A stretch of DNA of 64,000 nucleotides from Bacillus benzoevorans (GTDB lineage Bacteria; Bacillota; Bacilli; Bacillales; Cytobacillaceae). The stretch lies in NCBI RefSeq assembly GCF_014207535.1, contig NZ_JACHGK010000012.1, positions 62,001 to 126,000 on the forward strand, written 5' to 3'. Both the position numbers and the translations under genes were made by a program. Below the pieces are notes generated by a model, which saw only the letters and a program-made list of their open reading frames with translations, had not been told where the DNA came from and searched no databases. Positions 15,357 to 23,650 of this stretch are shown here, piece by piece. The number at the start of each line of letters is the position of its first letter. Position 1 is the stretch's first letter.

Positions 15357-16934
15357 ATGAAGCGGTTATACCAGGATATGCTCTTATCGATTCCGCTCTA
15401 TCAACTTACCTTTTTGACTCCTTTGCCGCAGGAGAAACTCTATTATGAAACCGTATCGACAACTATTCCTGACCATTGGTTTGAAAGTTCCACTTTACTC
15501 GTACTTGATTCAGACGAGGAATGTTCAAAGTTGAACAATATTAAATACGTCAATCAATTAATTCAAGATTCGAATCTCGTGGCGATCATCATTTGTCAGG
15601 AGCAGAATTTTTTGTTTGATGATCATTGTCTGTCACTTTTAAGCGATTGCAAAGTGCCTGTTGTGCGAACGGAAGAAGTTTTATCCCTTCCCGTTTTACA
15701 AACGAATAGACATCCTCATTCTTTTAGCATGCTGAGCTTGGAGCTAAATGGTTTTATGAATAAAGGGTTTATGGATGTGGCCACTAATCTTTCTATTGCT
15801 TTAGACGCACCATTCCTCTTTATCGATGAAAATCATCAACTTCTGTGGCAAATCGGTTCACAAAAAGAGATTGAAAAAGCGCTGCAGTGGTTAAAAACCA
15901 ATGCGAAGGATAGCGGGGGGGTAAACCAAGCTCGATTCATATTAAGTGAGCAAAACCTCGCTGGAAAGACAGTGGAACCTTATGACCTATACTTAATCAA
16001 TATCGCGGGACAGGTCCAATTATCTTTAGTCACCTACTCGAATTTTTCGGAATGGCAGAGGCTGATGATGGATAAATTCATCGGCTTAACAGCCCTTTTT
16101 TTTCAAACCGATGAAATGATTCGCGGGCAGCAGGAAAAAATGAAGGAGCATTTCATTTATGACCTTCTTTATCACAAGTTCGAATCGAAGAAGGTTCTCG
16201 TAAAGCAAGGAAAGTCCTGGGGCTGGGATCTGGATAAGCCGCATCATTTATTCATCATTGATGTCACCATTCCGGAGGAATTAATGCTCCATTTAGAGTG
16301 GATGGATGAAATGATGTCTCATATCGAGACTCAATTTTCACAGACGGATGGCATTATTTTATTTCCTTTTCAAGATCAACTGGTTGTTCTCTTAGAGGAT
16401 GATGAAAGCCACAATCCAAGTAAAAGAAAGAATTTTGTCTTTGCAAAGGCTGTTTTAATGGAACAAGAACTTTCGCGTCTCTGGTCCGACTGTCAATTTC
16501 ATATCGGAATTGGGAAATGGTATCAGGACAGTGTCAATCTTAATAAAAGTTATCAGGAAGCTAAAATGGCTTTACAATTTGGCCAAGTTTGGTTTGAAAA
16601 TCATCATGTCTTCCATATCAATGATCTGGGAATTATTTATCTCATTATCCATCTTCACAAGGAGATTTTATCTGATTTTTGTCAAGAATACTTAGCGTCC
16701 TTAATGGAAAGCGATGTGAAGAATGGAACAGAATACCTAAAAACACTAAAAGCTTATTTTCAGTTTGAAGGAATTACGAATGAAGTATCAGATGCGTTGT
16801 ACATTCACCCGAATACGTTAAGAAACAGGCTTAAAAAGATTGAAGAGATTACCGGCGTGAATCTGCAGAACACGACAGAATATTTGAACTTAATGGTTGC
16901 TGTTAAAATCCATTATTCATTGTTTTTATCTTAA
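15357..16934 (+). CDS. PucR/CdaR-family transcriptional regulator
   Basis: A 525-residue regulator. The N-terminal about 125 residues resemble the PucR ligand-sensing domain, a GAF-like middle and a GGDEF-like segment follow, and the C-terminus has the HTH_30 pattern: FQFEGITNEVSDALYIHPNTLRNRLKKIEEITGVNL near 480-515. Such proteins activate purine, sugar-acid or aromatic catabolism. It is cotranscribed with the Fe-S subunit upstream and lies before the exported molybdoenzyme operon, so it probably controls one or both molybdoenzymes. A PucR-type regulator over a DMSO-reductase-family enzyme is uncommon. Ligand unknown. Confidence 0.88.
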   Translation: MKRLYQDMLLSIPLYQLTFLTPLPQEKLYYETVSTTIPDHWFESSTLLVLDSDEECSKLNNIKYVNQLIQDSNLVAIIICQEQNFLFDDHCLSLLSDCKVPVVRTEEVLSLPVLQTNRHPHSFSMLSLELNGFMNKGFMDVATNLSIALDAPFLFIDENHQLLWQIGSQKEIEKALQWLKTNAKDSGGVNQARFILSEQNLAGKTVEPYDLYLINIAGQVQLSLVTYSNFSEWQRLMMDKFIGLTALFFQTDEMIRGQQEKMKEHFIYDLLYHKFESKKVLVKQGKSWGWDLDKPHHLFIIDVTIPEELMLHLEWMDEMMSHIETQFSQTDGIILFPFQDQLVVLLEDDESHNPSKRKNFVFAKAVLMEQELSRLWSDCQFHIGIGKWYQDSVNLNKSYQEAKMALQFGQVWFENHHVFHINDLGIIYLIIHLHKEILSDFCQEYLASLMESDVKNGTEYLKTLKAYFQFEGITNEVSDALYIHPNTLRNRLKKIEEITGVNLQNTTEYLNLMVAVKIHYSLFLS

Positions 16935-17339
16935 TATGTTTTTTGGGCATTCGATTAGCCGCTTTTTCAGCAATCGGATGCCCTTTTCATTTTGAAAATT
17001 GGTTGGGATACTTGTTAACAAAATTGTAGAATTTGTCTGTTTTGTGACGGGTGAGTGCCATGTTAAACACTTGTTTACCTGATAAACTCGGCTAATAGTT
17101 GATATCTATTCACATAATGTTCAATAACTGTCCGTTGTCACTACATAAATATTATTAAAGGTTATGAATCGAACACAAATTAGCCTGTGTAAGTCTAGTG
17201 AAGGCCACACTCCTCATTCTAAATAATTCGTAATAAAATCAATTTGTAGCAGAAATATCACTCAAATATGGATGAACGTCGAAATGTATTCTTTTCTACT
17301 AATCTTATTTATGGAAATTGAAATGGAGTGAGAATCACA
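16935..17339. other. 405-base intergenic region before exported molybdoenzyme operon
   Basis: Starts with the regulator's terminator (16945-16987) and then about 330 A/T-rich bases with no coding frame. ACACA...TGTGT near 17174 forms a weak inverted repeat. I do not see a convincing Fnr, NarL or sigma-54 site. Confidence 0.4.
16945..16987 (+). terminator. terminator of the PucR-type gene
   Basis: GGGCATTCGATT and AATCGGATGCCC form a 12-base stem with one mismatch, followed by TTTT. Confidence 0.75.
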
Positions 17340-19703
17340 ATGAATATATCAAGAAGAAATTTTATTAAAGCGGGTGCAACTGGAACCGCAGCCTTGGGAC
17401 TTTCAGGCTCTCTTTTTTCAAAAAATTGGTTTCAGACCGCTGCCGCTAAAGAGGAGTCAAAGGAAAAATTAGCTTTCACCTACCATACAACCAATTGTGG
17501 CGGACGCTGTGCTTTCCAATGTACCGTGAGGGAAGGCAAGCTGGTAAAAATCGTCCCTAATAATTGGACAGATAAACGGTTTTCAACAGTTTGTCTCAAA
17601 GGACTGAGCGAGTTGGAGAGAATCTACAGCCCAGACCGTCTGCAAACTCCATTGAAGCGTGTGGGCGAAAGAGGAGAAGGGAAATTTGTTCCGATTTCAT
17701 GGGATGAGGCCCTGACGACGATTGCTAATAAGCTAAAAGAGTTAAAAAGTAAACATGGCGGTGACTCCATTCTGTTCAGTTGTTCATCAACTGTTGAATA
17801 TGGCTATCCGTTCCTCCCATCTCTCTTGGGTGCGCAATTTGCCATTGAAAGCGGAATTGATATTGGCTTAGCCAATGGGTTGGAAGAGTGTATCGGCGGA
17901 CAGGCATATGGCTATGTCCAAAACGAAACATCCGACTGGGTAAATTCAAGAACGATTATCTACTTAGGCTGTAATATTCTTGAAACTACCTTAACGGATT
18001 CGAAGTTCTTTTTTAAAGCAAAGGATGCCGGAGCGAAAATCATCGTGATTGATCCAACGTATACGACAACGGCTTCAAAAGCTAATCAGTGGATTGGGAT
18101 TAAACCTGGTACAGATGCAGCATTATTGCTTGGAATGATTAGCCTGATTCTTGAAAACAACTGGTATCAGCAGGATTATTTAGTGCAAAATACATCCGCA
18201 CCATTTTTAGTAAGAGAGGATAATCAGCAGTTACTAAAGGTCAATGATGCTGCAGAAGGCGGAGAAAAAAATCCTTACCTTGTTTGGGATACGAACAGTG
18301 GGTCAGCTCGTCCTTTCAATGCTGCAGGAGTGAAGGCACAATTAGAAGGCAAGTTTACGGTTAATGGGATCAAAGTAAAAACCGTATTTACTTCCCTAAA
18401 AGAAAACCAAAAGCAATATACCGTAAAATGGGCATCTGAGAAAACAGAAATTCCTGAAGAGATCATCTATGGCTTAACGAGTGATTATGCTACCCGCGGA
18501 CCGGCTGTTCTTGGCTGGGGATTTGGCGGTGGTGATAAGTGGGCGAATTCCGATGTGACAGGTCATGCCGGCGCCATCCTCGGTGCCTTAACCGGCAATA
18601 TTGGCCGGGTTGGGGGCTCTGTTGGAAACGCTTTATACCATGGTACATCCTGGAGTGCAAAGCTTGGTACATGGGAGCTTCCTGAACAGTTTAAAGCGAC
18701 ACCGCTGCAGATGACGACACAAGATTTTCGTGAAAAACCGAACAATGTAAAAGCCGTCATTAACATTGGTAATACGCTGCAGCAGCATTTTGCTAATTTA
18801 AGTAAAACAATTGATTGGATTCATACATTAGATTTTGTCGTAACCATTGATCCTTTCCATAATCCGAGCGTGAACTTCTCAGATATCGTCCTTCCGGCGA
18901 GTACAAGCTTCGAAAGTGAATATGAGATCAAGAACATGCAAGTCAATCGCTCCCATGTCCTTCTTTCACAGAAAGTCATTGAGCCATTCCACAAAAGCAA
19001 ATCGGATTTTCAAATTGAAAAGGAATTGGCAGCCAAATTAGGCTTGGATCAATATCTACCGAAAACACCGGAAGAATATCAAAGGGCCCGTCTGAATTCC
19101 GACGATCCGGCACTAAAGGGAATCACTATTGAAGCCCTGATCAAGAATAATGGCATTATGCGATTAAATGTACCGGACGAACCTTACCGTGGCTTTATGG
19201 ATCAAAAGTATGACACGCCTTCTACGAAATTAGAACTTTACCATGAAAAAATGGCAGAAGACCATCAGGCACTGCCAACATTTGACGAACCGGGTGAGGC
19301 ATCATCTGAAAATTCATTAAGTAAAAAATATCCGCTCCAATTCAGTCAGGCGCATACAAAATATCGGGTCCATTCGCAATTTACCAATGCCAAATGGATT
19401 AACCAAATTGATCAGGGTCCAAAGTTGGAAATTAATCCTAAAGATGCAAAAAGCCGGGGAATACAAAATGGGGAAATCGTCGAAGTTTTTAACGATCGCG
19501 GCAGCTTCAAAGCACACTGTAAGCTGACAGAAGCCCTTCGCCCAGGACAAATACGATTGTATGAAGGCTGGTGGACCAAGCATATGGTGGGGGGAAATCT
19601 GCAAAATGTCACAAATGATCAATTTAACCCCCGTCAGTATAAGCTACGTTACGGCCCGGTTATACCTTACAATGATACCTTGGTAGAAGTGAAGAAAATT
19701 TAA
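17340..19703 (+). CDS. Tat-exported molybdopterin oxidoreductase catalytic subunit
   Basis: A 787-residue DMSO-reductase-family enzyme. The N-terminus MNISRRNFIKAGATGTAALG is a twin-arginine signal. A [4Fe-4S] motif follows (NCGGRCAFQC...VCLKG), then IIYLGCNILETTLTDSKFF and VIDPTYTTTASKANQWIGIKPGTDAALLLG for MGD binding. The segment GLEECIGGQAYG holds a Cys at about the place of the Mo ligand, which would put it near polysulfide/thiosulfate or arsenate types rather than Ser-type DMSO reductase; this is inference from position. It heads a six-gene operon with Fe-S, NrfD, TorD, ferredoxin and TatA genes. It probably reduces an oxyanion, sulfur compound or N-oxide outside the membrane. Confidence 0.92.
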   Translation: MNISRRNFIKAGATGTAALGLSGSLFSKNWFQTAAAKEESKEKLAFTYHTTNCGGRCAFQCTVREGKLVKIVPNNWTDKRFSTVCLKGLSELERIYSPDRLQTPLKRVGERGEGKFVPISWDEALTTIANKLKELKSKHGGDSILFSCSSTVEYGYPFLPSLLGAQFAIESGIDIGLANGLEECIGGQAYGYVQNETSDWVNSRTIIYLGCNILETTLTDSKFFFKAKDAGAKIIVIDPTYTTTASKANQWIGIKPGTDAALLLGMISLILENNWYQQDYLVQNTSAPFLVREDNQQLLKVNDAAEGGEKNPYLVWDTNSGSARPFNAAGVKAQLEGKFTVNGIKVKTVFTSLKENQKQYTVKWASEKTEIPEEIIYGLTSDYATRGPAVLGWGFGGGDKWANSDVTGHAGAILGALTGNIGRVGGSVGNALYHGTSWSAKLGTWELPEQFKATPLQMTTQDFREKPNNVKAVINIGNTLQQHFANLSKTIDWIHTLDFVVTIDPFHNPSVNFSDIVLPASTSFESEYEIKNMQVNRSHVLLSQKVIEPFHKSKSDFQIEKELAAKLGLDQYLPKTPEEYQRARLNSDDPALKGITIEALIKNNGIMRLNVPDEPYRGFMDQKYDTPSTKLELYHEKMAEDHQALPTFDEPGEASSENSLSKKYPLQFSQAHTKYRVHSQFTNAKWINQIDQGPKLEINPKDAKSRGIQNGEIVEVFNDRGSFKAHCKLTEALRPGQIRLYEGWWTKHMVGGNLQNVTNDQFNPRQYKLRYGPVIPYNDTLVEVKKI

Positions 19704-19717
19704 GTGGTGGTGATAGT

Positions 19718-20341
19718 ATGACTAAACTAGGAATGGTCATTGATTTAAATCGTTGTGTAGGATGTCAAACCTGTGTCAATGCTTGTAAAATGCAGAATAA
19801 TGTCCCAATGGGCATGTTGTGGAATCGGGTTCTTACGCAAGGCTCCGAAGTACTTGACGGTGTTTCAGGAGAATATCCACATGTGCAAAAGAAATATGTC
19901 CCAGTGGCATGCCAGCACTGTGAAAATGCTCCATGTGTAAAGGTATGTCCAGTTGAGGCTACCTACAAAGCGGAAGATGGCAGAGTCTTAATTGACTATG
20001 ACCGCTGTATCGGCTGCCGCTATTGTATGGCGGCATGCCCTTATAATGTCCGTGTCTTCAATTGGGAAGAAGCCGTTCGTCACCCTGGCTTTAATTATGG
20101 TGACAGCAAAGTGCCTGTCCGTCCAGTCGGGGTCGTGGAAAAATGCTCGATGTGTAAAGAAAGAACCGATGACGGATTAAATCCGATGTGTGTGGTCTGC
20201 TGTCCGGCTGAAGCAAGAATATTTGGCGATCTAGATGATCAGAATAGCGAAGTGTCCCGTTTGATTCGGGAAAAGAACGGGGAAACGCTATTAAAAGAAA
20301 AAGGCACGAAACCACAAGTCTATTATTTGGGCTTGTCTTAA
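19718..20341 (+). CDS. 4x[4Fe-4S] electron-transfer subunit
   Basis: A 207-residue DmsB/PsrB/NrfC-like protein beginning 14 bases after the catalytic gene. Its Cys groups are CVGCQTCVNAC, CQHCENAPCVKVC, CIGCRYCMAAC and CSMCKERTDDGLNPMCVVCC; all sixteen cluster positions look filled by Cys. It has no signal peptide, so it would reach the outer face bound to the Tat-exported catalytic subunit, as in DMSO reductase. It passes electrons from the NrfD subunit to the molybdenum enzyme. Confidence 0.94.
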   Translation: MTKLGMVIDLNRCVGCQTCVNACKMQNNVPMGMLWNRVLTQGSEVLDGVSGEYPHVQKKYVPVACQHCENAPCVKVCPVEATYKAEDGRVLIDYDRCIGCRYCMAACPYNVRVFNWEEAVRHPGFNYGDSKVPVRPVGVVEKCSMCKERTDDGLNPMCVVCCPAEARIFGDLDDQNSEVSRLIREKNGETLLKEKGTKPQVYYLGLS

Positions 20342-20355
20342 GGAGGGGATCATAG

Positions 20356-21570
20356 ATGAGACGAAATCTATCAATATGGATGGGGGCTTTAGGCCTCCTC
20401 AGTTTAGCCGGCTTCGGGGCCCTGGGCTATCAGCTCGTAAATGGACTGGGTGTTACGGGGATGAATAATGCCACCTCCTGGGGTCTTTACATTACGATGT
20501 TTATGTTCTTTGTAGGTCTATCTGCCGGGGGATTAATTGTATCTTCATCGGCAACGGTGTTTAATATTCCTTCATTTAAGGTAGTAGCAAAGCCGGCTAC
20601 CATTCTTTCAACGGTTTGTATTATAGTCGCAGGCATTTTCATTATGGTTGACATAGGGAGTCCTTTCAGAGTTTTGAATCTCCTTTTACATTCGCAATTC
20701 AAATCGCCATTAATGTGGGATGTTTGTGTCATTTCGCTTTATTTAACCATTAATGTTCTCTATTTATATTTAATGACTCGAGCAGTTCAAAATAAAAAGC
20801 TCTTGAAAATCATGTCCTGTGTGGCACTGCCGGTTGCGATTCTTGTGCACTCGGTTACGGCTTGGATTTTTGGTCTGCAAATTGCCCGTGAAGGATGGCA
20901 CAGTGCTCTTATGGCACCGTTGTTCGTAGCATCTGCTCTAGATTCGGGTCTTGCGCTGCTTATCATTGTTCTTGTTCTATTGATTCAATTTAAAGTATTT
21001 ATAGTAGAGAAAAAATTGATTACAACTTTAGCGGGACTTTTAGTTACATGTGTAGCGGTCGACGCCTACTTCGTTTTCTCGGAAATATTGACGATGTTTT
21101 ATCCTCAGGAAGAATCCGTTATGCTTGTGTTAAATGAAATGCTGAAGGGCACCATGGCTCCATTTTTCTGGGGAGAAGTGATTTTAGGGTTTGTCATTCC
21201 GCTTGCTATTCTGCTATTTAAAAAGAATCGTGAAAAAACAGGCTTGGTCATTTTTTCTTCTGTATTGATTGTAATCGGAGTATTTTTTAAACGGGTATGG
21301 CTTCTTTTTACTTCGTTTATCCATCCGCATGTGGAGGGAGCACCGGGAATCACCCTCGGTACTTATACACCAAGTGAAAGTGCAAATGTATTTCCAAGCT
21401 TCTGGACACTTCACGGACAGTATGCGCCGACACTCATTGAGTTAATGGTTGTGTTTGGAATGATCTCGTTTGGAGCTTTGCTCTTTATCTATCTATCCCG
21501 CCGGATCCTCATGAGTAAGGAAACAGGAGCAGCACAATCAGAATCCACTCAATATGAGGCTGCGAATTAG
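20356..21570 (+). CDS. NrfD/PsrC-family membrane anchor
   Basis: A 404-residue, very hydrophobic protein with about ten membrane segments and the family pattern GLGVTGMNNATSWGLYITMFMFFVGLSAGGLI near the N-terminus. NrfD-type proteins take electrons from menaquinol and hand them to the Fe-S subunit. It begins 15 bases after the Fe-S gene behind AAGGAGGGG. With the two preceding genes it completes a membrane-bound complex iron-sulfur molybdoenzyme. Confidence 0.93.
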   Translation: MRRNLSIWMGALGLLSLAGFGALGYQLVNGLGVTGMNNATSWGLYITMFMFFVGLSAGGLIVSSSATVFNIPSFKVVAKPATILSTVCIIVAGIFIMVDIGSPFRVLNLLLHSQFKSPLMWDVCVISLYLTINVLYLYLMTRAVQNKKLLKIMSCVALPVAILVHSVTAWIFGLQIAREGWHSALMAPLFVASALDSGLALLIIVLVLLIQFKVFIVEKKLITTLAGLLVTCVAVDAYFVFSEILTMFYPQEESVMLVLNEMLKGTMAPFFWGEVILGFVIPLAILLFKKNREKTGLVIFSSVLIVIGVFFKRVWLLFTSFIHPHVEGAPGITLGTYTPSESANVFPSFWTLHGQYAPTLIELMVVFGMISFGALLFIYLSRRILMSKETGAAQSESTQYEAAN

Positions 21571-21593
21571 CACATCAATAGGGAGGTTTCATC

Positions 21594-22280
21594 ATGAAAG
21601 AATCATGGGATGATGTATGGAGTTTGCGTTCAGCATTGTATAGCTTTTTCGCTAATAGTTTGCTAGAGCCGATACAAGGATCGAATACAGTAGTATTCAC
21701 AAAGAACTCTTGGAATAACTTTCCAATAAAATGTGCAAATCCGCAGATGCAGTCTGGTATAGAATGGCTGTTAAACTGTGCAGCGAAACTGGAGGCTTTT
21801 TCAAAGGAAGAGGCAACGGAACAAGTCATGATAGAATATACAAGTCTTTTTCTTGGACCAGGTTTGCCCAATGCGCCACTTTGGGAATCATTCTACCGGA
21901 CGAGTGAAAAAATCTACTTTGGCCGGACAACATTTGAAATGAAAGCCATGTTGTCTGCCCATGGTTTAGAAAGTAAACATAAGAATCAGCAGCCGGAAGA
22001 CCATATCGGACTTGAGCTGCTGCTGCTGTCCGTATTTAGTGACAACATAGCCAAATGTGAATTAGAACAGCAAGTTTCGCAGATAAGAAAGCAGATTGCA
22101 TTTATCGATGAACATTTGCTTTCCTGGATTCACGAACTATGCCGTGATGCAAAAGAACATGCTACCGTAGGCTTTTATGGCGGTTTAATTGAACTGATTT
22201 GGGGAGTGCTTCTCTGGGATCGCGAACTCCTGGAAGAGTTTGTGAAGAGTCATGAGCAGGCATTCGTATCAAGTGTGTAA
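21594..22280 (+). CDS. TorD/DmsD-family molybdoenzyme chaperone
   Basis: A 228-residue all-helical protein with the TorD-family core EYTSLFLGPGLPNAPLWESFYRTSEKI and a later DHIGLELLLLSVFSDN segment. These cytoplasmic chaperones bind the Tat signal of the catalytic subunit and hold it until the Mo cofactor is inserted. Its place after the NrfD gene in the same operon fits a dedicated role for the enzyme at 17340. Confidence 0.9.
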   Translation: MKESWDDVWSLRSALYSFFANSLLEPIQGSNTVVFTKNSWNNFPIKCANPQMQSGIEWLLNCAAKLEAFSKEEATEQVMIEYTSLFLGPGLPNAPLWESFYRTSEKIYFGRTTFEMKAMLSAHGLESKHKNQQPEDHIGLELLLLSVFSDNIAKCELEQQVSQIRKQIAFIDEHLLSWIHELCRDAKEHATVGFYGGLIELIWGVLLWDRELLEEFVKSHEQAFVSSV

Positions 22281-22318
22281 GAGAAAACATGGATAAAGTA
22301 AAGGAGAAGGTGGCTGAT

Positions 22319-23236
22319 ATGGGGTTATTTAGCAGTTGGGCAGAAAGTTTAGATTATGAATATGAAATTTTACCTTCCTGTACACGCCATAAAAGCCATT
22401 ATTCTGCTTGTTCGAAATGTGTCGCGGCATGTGAAAAATCGGCCATTACCATCCGAAACAGAAAGCCGGTTATCGATCATAGTCAATGTGTACAGTGCGG
22501 TGAATGTATGGCAGCTTGTCCTGTTCAAGGGATAGCAGGCATCCTGCCAAAAAGAAAAATCATTCAGGGGCAGCTTATTGTATCTGAAGATCAATTCCCG
22601 ACAACAATCGAATTACTTATCTTCTATCAAAAAGGGATCCGATCGATTATTTGTGAAGATGAATCCTTTTTCCAACTGTGTCAGGAACGGATTGAGCAGG
22701 TGAACGAGATGCTCCAGTGTCTTGGAGAATCTTCGTTTTCTGTTTCTGTTCATTCTGTTGCAGAGAAAGATGTTTGCTCCAGAAGAGAGCTCTTATCTCT
22801 GTGGAAAAAGGACAGCAAATCACTGATGAAAGAGATGACTCCTGCTAAGTGGCGTTTTAACCAAAACTCCTTAAATTTACGTCGGTATTATCCGAATTAC
22901 CAATTTACTAAAATCATCATTGATGTCGAAAAATGTACACTTTGCAAGGTTTGTCAGAGAATTTGTGAGAAAAAATGCTTTCATATCGGCGATGAACACT
23001 TTTCACTCTCAATAAAAGATTGTACAGCGTGCCGGTTATGCGCAGATATTTGTCCTGAAAAGGCGATTATCTTTGAAGAGCAAATAATAAAAACGGAAGA
23101 GATCCACTTTCCAATCTATGAGATAGTGTGCCAGGCATGCCAACACCCTTTTAAAACATTACGAGAAGAGGATGAGACATGCCCAGCCTGTACAAAACTT
23201 CATATTTTCGAGCAGAATGGAGTGAAAGAATCATGA
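22319..23236 (+). CDS. 4Fe-4S ferredoxin-type accessory protein
   Basis: A 305-residue cytoplasmic protein with an N-terminal two-cluster ferredoxin part (CSKCVAACEKSA and CVQCGECMAACPVQG), a central Cys-poor domain of about 130 residues, a second two-cluster part (CTLCKVCQRICEKKC and CTACRLCADICPEKA) and a zinc-ribbon-like end (CQAC...CPAC). ATG 22319 is 8 bases after AAGGAGAAGG and is preferred over 22289. Its last codons overlap the tatA start by 4 bases. It may feed electrons to, or assist assembly of, the exported molybdoenzyme. The precise role is unknown. Confidence 0.82.
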   Translation: MGLFSSWAESLDYEYEILPSCTRHKSHYSACSKCVAACEKSAITIRNRKPVIDHSQCVQCGECMAACPVQGIAGILPKRKIIQGQLIVSEDQFPTTIELLIFYQKGIRSIICEDESFFQLCQERIEQVNEMLQCLGESSFSVSVHSVAEKDVCSRRELLSLWKKDSKSLMKEMTPAKWRFNQNSLNLRRYYPNYQFTKIIIDVEKCTLCKVCQRICEKKCFHIGDEHFSLSIKDCTACRLCADICPEKAIIFEEQIIKTEEIHFPIYEIVCQACQHPFKTLREEDETCPACTKLHIFEQNGVKES

Positions 23237-23436
23237 TATCCAATATCGGAGTTCCCGGATTAATATTAATCTTAGTTCTGGCACTGATCATTTTTGGTCC
23301 GAAGAAATTACCTGAACTTGGGCGTGCTGTCGGTCAAACATTACGAGAATTTAAAAATTCCACCAAGGATTTAATCATCGATGAAAATGAGTCAGATGAA
23401 AAGGTGGTTAAAGCAACAGAAGATACAAAATCATAA
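23233..23436 (+). CDS. tatA: TatA-family twin-arginine translocase subunit
   Basis: A 67-residue protein with one N-terminal membrane helix, a FGPKKLPELGRAVG hinge and amphipathic helix, and an acidic tail, the standard TatA layout. It starts inside the stop codon of the preceding gene (ATGA overlap), so it is translationally coupled to the molybdoenzyme operon. No TatC is nearby; it must use a TatC encoded elsewhere. A private TatA next to a Tat substrate parallels TatAd with PhoD in Bacillus subtilis. Confidence 0.93.
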   Translation: MISNIGVPGLILILVLALIIFGPKKLPELGRAVGQTLREFKNSTKDLIIDENESDEKVVKATEDTKS

Positions 23437-23451
23437 TGAAACCCATTATGG

Positions 23452-23500
23452 AAAAGGAAGACGATTTTCTACTGAATGTAGATAATCGTCTTCCTTTTTT
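23452..23500 (+). terminator. terminator of the molybdoenzyme operon
   Basis: AAAAGGAAGACGATT and AATCGTCTTCCTTTT form a 15-base-pair stem with a long loop and a T-run. Confidence 0.8.
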
Positions 23501-23650
23501 TAGAAACCTGAAACAAAAGGATCATCTGACAATATAATATGATTGATCACAGCCCATTTTGGTAAAATGATATAAATACATCATTTAATGAAGAATGTAC
23601 GATATTAGAATGAGCAAGGATTAGCTGAATTGTTCAAGGAGATGATACCC

